Part shown: piece after piece, positions 11,719 through 22,859 of the stretch
How the letters are laid out: each line of letters starts with the position of its first letter
How positions within the stretch are numbered: the stretch's first letter is position 1
Assembly: GCA_051453625.1 (NCBI GenBank)
Contig: JBOZIK010000001.1
Coordinates: forward strand, 261,379,353-261,430,713
Source: Welwitschia mirabilis
Taxonomy: Eukaryota; Gnetophyta; Gnetopsida; Welwitschiales
Direction: 5' to 3'
Length of the DNA stretch: 51,361 nt
Translations under genes and position numbers: made by a program
Notes under the pieces: generated by a model
The model's input: only the letters and a program-made list of their open reading frames with translations
What the model was told of the DNA's origin: nothing
Database searches by the model: none

Positions 11719-13483
11719 TTTTAAGCTGTAAATAATATGCCATTTCAATCAATTAATCATCTTTAATAATAACTTGTAATCTTGAGTGTCTGATACACAC
11801 AAATGCATACTGGTATAAGCAGTCAACCCAGTGTCATATTCTAAAGAAAAATTTAAAGTATATTTGGTAAATTACTTCATTCAGAAAGGAACTAAAATGA
11901 ATTTTAACTTAATTTTATAATTTTAATGAATTAACAATGCAATGATGAGGCAACTGCAATGAATTATGAAATGGATATGAAATGATAACACAAAAATGAA
12001 ATGAAATTCTAAATGCAATTAGTTAACTGAGTTTACCAACTTGTTATCACTGATGTTGGTCCTCATATAATATATCAAAATTAAAGTTAAATCTAATGTC
12101 AATTAAGTTGATTTCATCATAGAATATACAAAAAAAAAAAAGAAAATTACATTAACAGTTTGATGTTTATTAATTAGAATGTCTTACATTCACTTAAAGG
12201 TAGTCATGTTTTAATGAAGGATCTTCAACTTGATATTAAGAAAAGATCCTCTTTTGAGATAAATGGAATCCTTGCCTAATTATTCTCCAAATTAACATAA
12301 AAATATTTAATGCATAATAAATGCTCAATAGGATGTCTAAAGGTGGTATTTATGGTTTCGGATCAATGTTTGAGATCATGAAGGAATAAGAAATGAAAAT
12401 GTATAATTAGATTAATCATTTCATAATGGATATGATTAGATTTACATTTTTTGGGATGGTCATCCACTATGTGACATCCTGAAAACCATAGGAAATAACT
12501 GTCTTATCCTGTGATTTTCTAGTATAATGGATGACCTTGTGTCTTTCTAGAATAATGGATGACCTTTATTCATGTGTATTTTTGATGTAGTGGATGATTT
12601 TCATCCATCTATTATCATTTAGACAATCATAGTGGATAACCATTAGGAAATAGTAAGGTTTATATTAGCTTATATTGTGTATCTTCTTACAAATGTCATG
12701 TCAAGATAAGTTGGATAATAATATTTTTATATTTTCCTTATCTTTGATCAATCTTCCTTTATGTAAAATTAGTTTTTAATATCTTCAAGTGTTACGATAG
12801 CACCTTAAATATCTATATAAGTCATGTTGGTTCTTTTAGGATTGTCACGATGTCATAACTAGCATGCCATCTAAATATGACCCTCTAAAATATTGGCTTG
12901 TGAATCATCATTATTCTATTAGAAAAATCCTTGAAAACATTCAACAAGAAGTTACATATTTAGAAATTCATGCTTTCTATATAGTCATGGTGGTTATGCA
13001 TGATTATTATAAATCCTTTAAAAGCCTATTAATAAACTTGAAAACATACTTTGAAACACTATCAAATATGGTTAATTTATGCTCACAACATAGCCTTCTA
13101 NNNNNNNNNNTCATAAGACAAGTGGATAATTTTGTTCTGATATTAAATTGATAAGGGTAAATAATCAAATACGTAGGAAAATTAAGTTCTCAATACTTTA
13201 CCATGTATTTCAAAGGAAAACTTTAACCAGATATGATGTTACTTATCAAAAATATGTAAATACTATTAGTTATCTATCCATGTCGTCTAGTAGGTCAAGT
13301 GAATGACCACCTTTTTATCTCTTTGTAAAATTAGATCCTTGGACTAACTCCTTTGAAGTATAGGTTTATCTCTAAAAACCTATAAAATTCCTATAAATTC
13401 TCTTGAAACATAAACTTAATATTAAATGGTTATGATTTTCCTACATTAGCCCATACACTTATATGTTTGTTAGGAATGATAAC
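11719..13483 (-). mobile_element. LTR copy 2 of the A/B family (3' LTR of element A)
   Basis: It aligns with the A 5' LTR from TTTTAAGCTGTAAAT (11719; TGTTGAAGCGTAAAT at 43126) through TCTTTAATAATAACTTGTAAT, ATGAAATGATAA and TGTGAATCATCATTAT (about 12900). It continues beyond where the 5' LTR is cut and ends near GGAATGATAACA. The length of 1765 bp agrees with copy 1. A 28-bp tandem duplication (TTTCTAGTATAATGGATGACC; 12516-12571) and a 10-N gap at 13101-13110 lie inside. The bases to its left (ATGTCAAAA) resemble the primer-site side of the 5' LTR (GTACCAAAA), so copy 2 may be an LTR shared by X1 and element A. Confidence 0.65.
13101..13110. other. Assembly gap (10 N) inside LTR copy 2
   Basis: A placeholder gap. 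By comparison with LTR copy 1 little sequence need be missing, though this cannot be measured. Confidence 0.95.
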
Positions 13484-13523
13484 ATAAAACTGAAAATAAG
13501 AAGTAAGTAAAAATCATGCAAGG

Positions 13524-13814
13524 NNNNNNNNNNNNNNNNNNNNNNNNNNNNNNNNNNNNNNNNNNNNNNNNNNNNNNNNNNNNNNNNNNNNNNNNNNNNN
13601 NNNNNNNNNNNNNNNNNNNNNNNNNNNNNNNNNNNNNNNNNNNNNNNNNNNNNNNNNNNNNNNNNNNNNNNNNNNNNNNNNNNNNNNNNNNNNNNNNNNN
13701 NNNNNNNNNNNNNNNNNNNNNNNNNNNNNNNNNNNNNNNNNNNNNNNNNNNNNNNNNNNNNNNNNNNNNNNNNNNNNNNNNNNNNNNNNNNNNNNNNNNN
13801 NNNNNNNNNNNNNN
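13524..13814. other. Assembly gap (291 N)
   Basis: Unknown sequence lies between the 3' LTR of element A and accessory ORF X2. By comparison with X1, it should hold the region corresponding to about 10390-10640. Confidence 0.98.
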
Positions 13815-14807
13815 AACAAACCTCCTCTAGAATTTTGTCTATAATGCTCTACTTGATATGTAGTACTCTCTACTCTTTAGTTATCATCCTCCTATTTAGG
13901 GCACTGATCTTATTTATCACTCTAGTATCTAAGATTATCATTTGATTGATCATCCTCTACTCCATGCTGACATGCAACTTTTACATCTATTATAGGATAA
14001 CACCTATTAGGACACCTATACCATATGGATATCTATGGATCTTATGCTAATTTGGCTCTTCAGGTATCTAAATGCCCATGTCCTAAAGGTATGCAACTAT
14101 GGTATGTAATTGTGTCCATGCATAAATACACTCAGAATCTAGAATGCATTATCTATGGGAGATCACTAAGAGGAGATAAGAGAATCCTAAAATCAAGAGG
14201 GATCTAGCCTCACTTATCATCCTTAACCTCCTGTACATGAGCAAAGGTAAATCCATCTACTTCTTCTATTTAAAAGTACTCACATCTAAAGTTATAAAAC
14301 TATATAGTGACCATCATGGAATAATAGACTAATGTTTTGGATTAGTTCTTAGTGTAGAAAAATGAAAGTAAGGAATAAATAAGTTACTAATACTCTTATA
14401 TGAAAATCTATAGCCTCCTCTAATATATCAAGTAGATCATAGTAACCTTGTGTATCCTCTTTCAATCTAGAAAAGTAAATGTGTAGTGTGCCTAAGCTAC
14501 TCATCCCTATCACCTGGATAATATTCCCTAACAATATGGCTATGTGATAACTACTAACCATAGCAATAATGATGTTGATTATCTATTCCTATGTATCTAT
14601 TCAGATCTCTATATGTATTGTATTATAGAACTTATGGATCTCTCTAGTATGATATGATCCATAAGCATTTAGGATCTATCACAACTAAAGGTCTATGATC
14701 CTTTAGTATACTTGTACATTGATCCTCTTCCTAAAGCCTCCAAAGTACCTCTTAAATCTAATAGTAATAGAAGACAATAACTCTAACCTAGCGTTCTAGT
14801 AAGTGAG
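13815..14807 (-). pseudogene. X2: accessory ORF of element A, downstream part
   Basis: This matches X1 over most of its length, for example TACTTGATATG near 13851 and 10693 and the REIHKFYN block near 14620-14650. The longest open piece, 14349-14561 on the minus strand, includes HIAILLGNIIQV and FSRLKEDTQGYYDLLDILEE. The gene is interrupted at 14808 by solo LTR F and resumes at 18669. No catalytic motif is visible and I cannot assign a biochemical role. Position between integrase and 3' LTR suggests the env-like slot of Athila elements. Multiple stops mark it as a pseudogene. Confidence 0.45.
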
Positions 14808-14812
14808 CTCTA
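14808..14812. repeat. Target-site duplication of solo LTR F, left copy
   Basis: CTCTA here is repeated at 18664-18668, directly bordering the LTR ends TGTAATAT and ATATGACA. Confidence 0.85.
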
Positions 14813-17800
14813 TGTAATATCCATATTTTCCTATAACTAAAAACTTATTTTTTCTCTGATACCAAAATGTAATGCTCATAATATTTTCACTTAAAAACTT
14901 CATTTAGCTTTGACAGAAAATGTAATATCCACTTCTTTATACCATTAATAAGGATCATAGGCATAGTTTTCATGATAAAATATAATATCTGAAAGTTTAT
15001 CTTAATTATATAAAAATTATAGTGTAACATCGTAATGTCATAATAAGTAATATCAATTGGCATAATACATATTAGTTGATTGATACAATGAAACCAAAGT
15101 TCATAAAGGTTACTATAGTCCATTTACTTACATCTATCTATTAGTCCAATTGTCTCATTATATAAATTATAGTTTAAGTACCCATGGATACACTTAATTT
15201 CTCAAGGAAAAGCATAAGTTTATAATAGAAGTTTTATTCTTCATTTATTTTAGTATCAGATTAATATTTGATTTGATAACTTACTAGGGTTTACCTTTAA
15301 TAATTATTTTGGCAATTTACTAATCTTAAAATCTAATATTTTTAAGTCATCTTACAAGCCAATAATTTTAAGAGATAAATACATGGTAAAAATTATACCC
15401 TATGGACTCAAACTAGGGACCTGTAGCTTTCCTAAATCTTTTCAATAATTAATTGTACCATTGCTTCTAACTTATTTATTTTCACATATAAATATATTTT
15501 TTAAGTCAAGAAAGTTGGTTTGTAACTCATAAATGGTTTGCTGGTTATTTCTCCTATTGTACCTATAAATCATATCAAAGCAAGAAAAAATAAATTTATT
15601 TAATTTGATCTAACTTAATAAAATGGTATCATCTATACTTGAATACACGACTTTAGGTTTCACGTTTTAGCACAACAATGATGATCACTTAAGCTATAAA
15701 ATCAACTAAGATTTACATTAATAGGATCATTATATAAAACAATTGTAAATGAGTAAAAGAAGAAAAATAGAGAAAATATATAAAGTGATTCTGCTGAGAA
15801 AGGTTATTGCTTCTACTTGATGCAGTCTAACTAAGAGAAGACTCCTTTTAGGCTTAATAGGACTTTAGTACTAGTGACTAATATATTCACTTAGTGATGT
15901 GCAACAATGAAATTGAACTCTGATAATAGTACAAATGCTGAACACTAGGGCATCTAGGGTCTAGTTGTCAATTACACTATATGGGAGGAAAATATAGAAT
16001 GAATAGTAAGAAAGAGGAAGGATGTCTTCATTGAGGTGGACTATTGGTGAATAAAGAAGAGATGTAGTGTGAATGAGTGAGAAAGCAAGGATAATAGTAA
16101 CTAGTGCATTATTTACTACGTAATCCAATAATTAATGATCAATGAATTATGTGAATTAGACAGAGGAAAAGTTAATAATCATTGACCCTTGAGGAGAACT
16201 TCATCAAGAAAAAGGGAGAAGTGCTATTCAAGAACTAAAAAACCTAAGACTTGAAGGCATAAATTGTAATAATGTTTTGATTTCTTATTTTAAATTATGT
16301 TGAATTTGTTTTATTTAATTGGAGAAGAGAGGATAGTGTCCAATTAAAAGAGGAGATGATGATAACATGTATTAAGAGAATTCATAAACTAAAGAAAGAA
16401 AAGAAATAACAGCTAACCAGAAACATGCAAAGGGAGATGAAAGGATGCTTGGATCACTTGGGAAGGATCACTGAAGGGAATGCATCATAGGATAAAATGC
16501 AAGTGAGAGGAGAAATACATCATTATTAAATATTTTTACTATAAGGGGAGGGGAGATAAAGATGTATTTTGTAAAAAGACTTGTTGGTTACATTTCATTG
16601 TCTAAAATGCTTGATGAATTAAATGCATAAAAAAAAGAGGACATAAAAAGAAGAAACACTGAATTTCAGAGGGTCGACAATATTTGTTAATATGAAAACA
16701 TTTCCAAGAGCCTCATACATTGCACTACCAAGATGATGAACACTATGCTAAAGAAGAGGATTGATGAAGAATGGAAATAGAAGGGCATTAGAATAGAGGT
16801 ATTGCAAGGAAGGATGGACATCGACATGGAGAATGACTCTAATTAGAAATGGCACTATCTTTTTTTGATGTGGAGGGAATGATGTGTAGGATTTAATGTG
16901 AATGTGATAGTGCTTAAACTCCATCATTAAACTTCATGTAAAAATGCGATAGGTTATTCTTTAGATCATCCACATAGTATGAGTGGCATTGAGTAAATGA
17001 TTAAGGAAAAATAGCTAATGATCACAAGTTTAAATCCTAGAACCAACATTTTACTACTTATTTTGACTATATTAGAAATATGTAACATAATATTAAATAT
17101 GTTTATCACAAGTTGTATAGCCTAATTAATACTCTTTGAGTTGGGTATGATAGAAAAAGAGAGGATCATGACTTCAAGTTTATAAGCATACCTTTTATCA
17201 TTACTCTTAAATAAGAAAATTATTAAGCCTAATAAGAAATATATGCTAGGTCTTATAAATTATCATTAATTTATTTTATAATATAAGATAATTTTAAATG
17301 CCTCCCAAATATTATCTTATCCATTATATCTAAGTTTTTCCTAAAATGTACATTGTGAAAAAAATAAAATCCAAATGAAATATCTCTATTAGAAGTTAGA
17401 CACCTTAAAATGCTAAATCATTTATATCAATAAATATCTGAGAGAGTATCTATTAATAATAAAGAATCTATGGCTATAGTTAGAGTACAAAAACCATAAT
17501 TCATAACATAATTCTTATATTACAAATAATTCAACATTCAAAATATCCAACTACAAGATAAATGCATATTCTTGAAAGTAAATTTAAATACAAATATTTA
17601 TTTACAAATTAATATAATTTACTTAGGTCCTTCAAGTTTTGCATGCATCTAACATCAAGTATGAATATAACATTCAATCTGAACTACAACAGCTGGCTTA
17701 TTTCAAGGTCTTCTTTCTAGTAGATTTTGCATATACAAGCATGGTGTGAGAACTGTAACCTTCATAGTTCATAGGATGGTCCATGGTAAGGTTTAGATAA

Positions 17801-18663
17801 GGAAGTTTTCCAAGCCCAAGAAAGAATCCCCAATAAAATTGAATGTGACCAAGATCTCATGCAAGATATAATATTTTAGATACACTTATCCAAGTCTCAA
17901 TAATCTAAGAATGTATAGGAAATAGTATGCTTTATTAAAAGGGTGTTAAAAATACCCATTTATCTAGAGGTTCATTCCTATGACCAATAGGAATTCTTCA
18001 GATGGGATAAACCATTTGAAGCCATAAGACATCATGTCATGCACAACTAGATGGGCCATAAACATCACCCTGATCACTTTAATAGCTTACTCCCATGGCT
18101 AATGGAAGTCCCACAGGCAGCTAATGGAAGTGGTGGAACTAGTGGAAATGATGGAACTAGTGTTATGAAAGTGGTGGAAGTGGTGTGATGTAAGTGGTGA
18201 AGTTGATGGAAGTGGAGGAAATGTTGTGGTAGAAGTGGTAAACATGATGGAAGTGGTGGGGATTCTGTTATCTTACCAAGCCATTGGATAGGTAATAAAT
18301 AATGATTTTTCTTACCATAAATAGTAAATAAGAGATTAGCAATAATAAATCATTCCATAAATGTGGTAGCAATTACAATTTCAAGATATTCTATAATATT
18401 TACTATATATAATAACTCTATATGTTAATATCTCCATTCATAGTAATTTCAAATCTAGAACTCATTAATATTTTTTAAAAATGAGCAATTAACTGAATAA
18501 AGCCAAAGCACAAAATAATAATTATGGAACTATTAATTATAAAGGCAAAAAATTAAGAATTAACATAAAATATTAGCCTTATAAAATTTCATATTCTCTT
18601 TTAACTTATTTATCATGACATTTTGAACTTAAATCTTGATCATTAAAAATTTGGGATATGACA
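14813..18663 (-). mobile_element. F: solo LTR (3851 bp) of the element C family
   Basis: This is the reverse complement of the long LTR of element C. Its right end, GGGATATGACA, is the complement of the C start TGTCATATYYC. GGGATAAACCATTTGAAGCC (about 18004) and GGAAGTGGTGG repeats (18120-18262) match C internally, and the left end TGTAATATCCA matches the C end TGGATGTTACA. No internal region or second LTR is attached, and CTCTA borders both sides, so this is a solo LTR left by LTR-LTR recombination. It sits inside accessory ORF X2. Compared with C it lacks roughly 400 bp around the TATA box. Confidence 0.9.
18120..18262 (-). repeat. GGAAGTGGTGGA low-complexity array inside solo LTR F
   Basis: Imperfect repeats of GGAAGTGGTGGAA/T form the complement of the CTTCCACCACC arrays at 22705-22800 and 27958-28078 in the LTRs of element C. 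The array is therefore an inherited part of the LTR family. Confidence 0.85.
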
Positions 18664-18668
18664 CTCTA
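18664..18668. repeat. Target-site duplication of solo LTR F, right copy
   Basis: CTCTA directly follows the LTR terminus ATATGACA and matches 14808-14812. Confidence 0.85.
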
Positions 18669-18860
18669 GTATTCTAGCTACAGGCTCTTGAGCTTTTGTA
18701 GACTTTGTTTGTGAGAAGGTCTTATCTACTATAACTTATTTGGAATGTGCACATATCCGTGGCCCACTAAAAAGTCATGAGAAGTATGCTAAGGTAGAAA
18801 TATGCTAAATATGTTCATCATATCAATAGGCCCTAAACATGACAAATATGGCCTTTAAAG
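18669..18860 (-). pseudogene. X2: accessory ORF of element A, upstream part
   Basis: This continues X2 across solo LTR F. The stretch TTGGAATGTGCACATATCCGTGGCCCACTA aligns with X1 at TTTCCTGTGCATGTACCCATGACCTACTA (about 11620-11650), here cited only as the anchor pair. The minus-strand translation is basic and includes KTFSQTKSTKAQEPVARI, which would lie near the N terminus. Stops are present. Confidence 0.4.
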
Positions 18861-18869
18861 TTAGAATTT

Positions 18870-20483
18870 TTTGTAAGAAATGATAGAAATTACCCTCATC
18901 TCATATCAAGTGAATTCATTAACTCTCAAATTTTATAAAAACATCAAAGAAAAAGGGGGTAAAATATAATAATATTATAATGATCTAAAATTATGATAAT
19001 AAATTAAGGGCATAAATTAAAAATCATTGATGGAAGAAATGTTAACCTTGTTAAGATGATCATTTTAACTATAGTTGTATTAGAGTTTACCATAAAATAA
19101 AAGAGAAATATAAATTTCAAAATAATAATCTATTTCTACCTCATAAAATACAAAAATGGTTATATCCCATAAAAATCCTCTTTACATAAAAACTATTTTG
19201 AAATCATTAATCTTAAAAAACTAATGCTACTATGAAAATATGGCATTTATAAAGGCCTAAAAACATGAGAAATAAGAAAAAATAATATGGAAGGAGTACA
19301 TATCTCATTTTTGTAAAACAATTTAAGTTTTAGATTTTGAAGAGTATATCTAGCAAAAATCTGATCTCCATATATAGATGGAAGGTAGTAGAACATCCAA
19401 GAAGAAAGATCCAAATCTTGGGAGGTGGAAGAATAAGTGAAAAATATAGATAAATATAAAATAACTAAGCATGAATCACATGTCGTAACATTCATTTAAT
19501 AATAGTCATATGATACTAGCCTTAGGATGACACTTAAAAAATTTGGTTTTTATTTTGTAATTGAGAAAATGCTTGTCCACTATGTTACCTAGAAGACCAA
19601 GTGAATGACAGTCTATGAAATCATAAGTACAAAAAATAACACCATAAATTGATTAGAATTTAATTTATAAAGGATTACAAATGATTTAGAAGTCTAAGAC
19701 CAAGGAAAATAAGTAAATTTTGATCATCCATGCTATTGTCTAAATGACATTAGTTGAAGAAATTATTAAAGTTAAAGAAATCAAAGAATTAGTAATAAGG
19801 AACCTAAAATTTTGGATATTTGAACTTAAGGATTTTTTAGAATGCTCTATTCTTTAAAAATAATGATAAAGGAATTCAAAAAAAGAATTAAAAAGATAAA
19901 TACACATGTTGATGATCCAAAGGAATAATCAAAAATTCGACAAGGGATGTATACTATGAAGGATGTGAAGTATGAGATGGATAGAAAAAACAATGATTAA
20001 GCTAATGTTATGAGTGTGAGATAATGATAAGTGAACTTCAGTAATGGTTTCAAACCTATGAAAGATGAGAGTAAATGTAGAAATGACTTTCAGATTCCTA
20101 AAATAATCACCATGAAAATGCTAAAAATGATAAATAGATGTAAAGAAATATGAAGAATATTAACTACTTTTTCCTAAATACTGACTTAGCAAAAATAATT
20201 GGTATTCATCATAAAAGTCTTTAATATTAAAGATGCATAATTAACTACTAAACAACATAAAGATTCATGTGATATTGGTAAGGATTAAGACAAATATAAT
20301 GATTATTTTATAATGTAATAATGTAATTTTAGGATGATAATCAATCAAATTATTAACTATAGAAACTATAAAACTTTAGTAATGCATCATCTAATGAATA
20401 ATATGTTTTGATATGCTCATGAAGTCTTAGCTTGGAATTATGGAAAATCATGTTTTAACACTACTCATCATGATGAGGGGACT
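18870..20483 (-). other. Unassigned internal sequence of element A
   Basis: By position this lies between accessory ORF X2 and the integrase end of element A. I recognise no conserved protein motif, and frames are short. A segment at about 19570-19620 (GACCAAGTGAATGAC) resembles a piece of LTR copy 2 near 13300 but is too short to call. Confidence 0.45.
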
Positions 20484-21236
20484 NNNNNNNNNNNNNNNNN
20501 NNNNNNNNNNNNNNNNNNNNNNNNNNNNNNNNNNNNNNNNNNNNNNNNNNNNNNNNNNNNNNNNNNNNNNNNNNNNNNNNNNNNNNNNNNNNNNNNNNNN
20601 NNNNNNNNNNNNNNNNNNNNNNNNNNNNNNNNNNNNNNNNNNNNNNNNNNNNNNNNNNNNNNNNNNNNNNNNNNNNNNNNNNNNNNNNNNNNNNNNNNNN
20701 NNNNNNNNNNNNNNNNNNNNNNNNNNNNNNNNNNNNNNNNNNNNNNNNNNNNNNNNNNNNNNNNNNNNNNNNNNNNNNNNNNNNNNNNNNNNNNNNNNNN
20801 NNNNNNNNNNNNNNNNNNNNNNNNNNNNNNNNNNNNNNNNNNNNNNNNNNNNNNNNNNNNNNNNNNNNNNNNNNNNNNNNNNNNNNNNNNNNNNNNNNNN
20901 NNNNNNNNNNNNNNNNNNNNNNNNNNNNNNNNNNNNNNNNNNNNNNNNNNNNNNNNNNNNNNNNNNNNNNNNNNNNNNNNNNNNNNNNNNNNNNNNNNNN
21001 NNNNNNNNNNNNNNNNNNNNNNNNNNNNNNNNNNNNNNNNNNNNNNNNNNNNNNNNNNNNNNNNNNNNNNNNNNNNNNNNNNNNNNNNNNNNNNNNNNNN
21101 NNNNNNNNNNNNNNNNNNNNNNNNNNNNNNNNNNNNNNNNNNNNNNNNNNNNNNNNNNNNNNNNNNNNNNNNNNNNNNNNNNNNNNNNNNNNNNNNNNNN
21201 NNNNNNNNNNNNNNNNNNNNNNNNNNNNNNNNNNNN
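20484..21236. other. Assembly gap (753 N)
   Basis: Unknown sequence within element A, between X2 and the end of integrase. Open reading frames spanning it are artefacts of N. Confidence 0.98.
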
Positions 21237-22297
21237 TTCATAAACATGGAAATGTTTTAAATTGGTTGAAATCCAACATTTATCATTTTAAATACCTCAA
21301 ATTAAATAATTACTTTTATGAAAGCTATATTAAAGTTTAGCATGAAACCAAGTGAATAGATGACTAAATAATAATATGACTCAACCAAGGAATCAAGTCA
21401 ACAAATTATTAGATAATGGCAAAGGGAAGATTATCCTCTTGGTTAAGAGGATCATCTAATTTAATTACTTTAACCATATTAATAGTATAATGATAATAAT
21501 CAAGTGGTTAATATAACTTTAATCATTGTCCATTAACTTTTAATTTTGCATCGGTTTTTAAGTTAAAAATCTTAATAAAGCCATTAAGATATACCTTTTC
21601 TATAAAAAAAACTATCTATTCATTTAGAAATCATCTTATTATGAAGTTGATGTGCTTTAATCTTAAATAAAAGCACTAATTAACCAAGTTAAAAGGATTT
21701 AAGTATAAGTATTTAATCATGGTGAAATTTAGCTTTGTCTTTTTAGATAAGTTATCTATGGATATCATAAGTTTCTTTCTCATTAAGGTGTTGAAGTTGG
21801 GCTAGTCTATGTTGAATATTCTCATCAAAATAAATGACATTAACTTGATAGATGGTTTTGTAAGAATTATATCACATGTAAATAGGAAGAACACAAGTTT
21901 TATCATACACAAGTTCATAAGGTAAAAAAATAAGTGAATTATGCAAAGTAGTGTAATAAGACTAAAATACATTATTAAGTTTCAAAAACTATGATTTAAT
22001 ATTTAGTGAAACTAAGTATTTATAGCATTTCATTTATTTTCCTATTAGCATTTTTAGCTTGACCATTATTTTTAGATGAGAGGCATTAGCTATTTAATGT
22101 TCTATTCTACCTAATCAAGATTATAGCAAAACCAAACCTATAGAAAATGTTGGATTTAAGAAAAGAGCATACAATTTTAACATCATTTGTGGTGGTAGGA
22201 ATGGCTTCAACTCATTTTAATACATATTCAATGATCACCAAAATACACTTTCTATTATAAAAAAAATGATTAAATAGGACCTATAAAGTATTATACT
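21237..22297 (-). pseudogene. Element A integrase: core and C-terminal part
   Basis: Minus-strand frames match element B. Near 22115-22235 they read EYVLK, a stop where Trp is expected (TGG to TGA), then VEAIPTTTNDVKIV and FLKSNIFYRFG. Near 22040-22085 they read NNGQAKNANRKINEM, the counterpart of NGQAKNANREIKKM in B. The segment near 21420-21450 (TATCCTCTTGGTTAAGAGG) aligns with the C-terminal tail of B at 47715. The second catalytic Asp is not recognisable, and the third acidic residue is Lys. The upstream part of the gene was displaced to 31546 by insertion of element C. Confidence 0.8.
22293..22297. repeat. Target-site duplication of element C, left copy
   Basis: ATACT precedes the 5' LTR start TATCATGTCCC and recurs at 31541-31545. 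In uninterrupted element B, GACCTATAAAGT (about 48600) continues directly into sequence matching that right of 31545. Confidence 0.88.
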
Positions 22298-22704
22298 TAT
22301 CATGTCCCAAATTTTTAATGATCAAGATTTAAGTTGAAAATGTCCTGATAAATAAGTTAAAATAGAATATGAATATTTATAATGCTAATATTTTAGGTTA
22401 ATTCTTTGATATTTTTCTATATAGCTAATAGCTCCATAATTATTATTTTGTGCTTTGGATTTATTTATTTAATTGCTTATTTTAAATAATTATAATGAGT
22501 TATGGATTTAAAATTATTATAAAGATGCTCAACATCTAGAGTTATTATTCTTAGTAAATGTTAACTTGAATTGTAACTGCTATTATATCTATGAAATATT
22601 TTATTATTTTTGCTAATGTGTTATTTATTATTTATTATTTATGGTAAGCATAATTGTTATTTATTATCTACCTAGTGGCCTAACAAGATAACCAAATCCT
22701 CATC

Positions 22705-22800
22705 AGTTTCACCACCTTCATCACTTCCACTACTTTTACCACTTCCACCAGCTTTACCACTTCCACCACATTACTTCCATCACCTTCACCACTTTACCAT
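22705..22800 (+). repeat. CTTCCACCACC low-complexity array in the C 5' LTR
   Basis: Imperfect repeats of CACTTCCACCACCTTTAC lie about 50 bp upstream of the TATA box. The same array occurs in the 3' LTR (27958-28078) and, inverted, in F. A translated Thr/Ser-rich frame over the 3' copy is low complexity and not a gene. Confidence 0.8.
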
Positions 22801-22851
22801 GTTCACTACTCTCTTTTATGATGATGTGTCTTTACATCCTAAATCCTCTTC

Positions 22852-22859
22852 TATAAATA
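22852..22859 (+). promoter_or_regulatory. TATA box in the C 5' LTR
   Basis: CTATAAATAG lies about 555 bp into the LTR and is conserved at 28132-28139 in the 3' LTR. This fits the RNA polymerase II core promoter expected at the U3/R boundary. Confidence 0.65.

Noticed and set aside
19570-19620. Possible fifth LTR fragment of the A/B family
   Set aside because: Only about 40 bp resemble LTR copy 2 near 13290; flanking sequence does not align.
20440-21247. Apparent long frames on both strands
   Set aside because: They consist almost entirely of N and have no evidential value; the same holds for 13514-13830.
22705-22800. CRISPR-like short repeats
   Set aside because: The repeats are imperfect, contiguous and low complexity, without unique spacers, and they lie inside a plant LTR.
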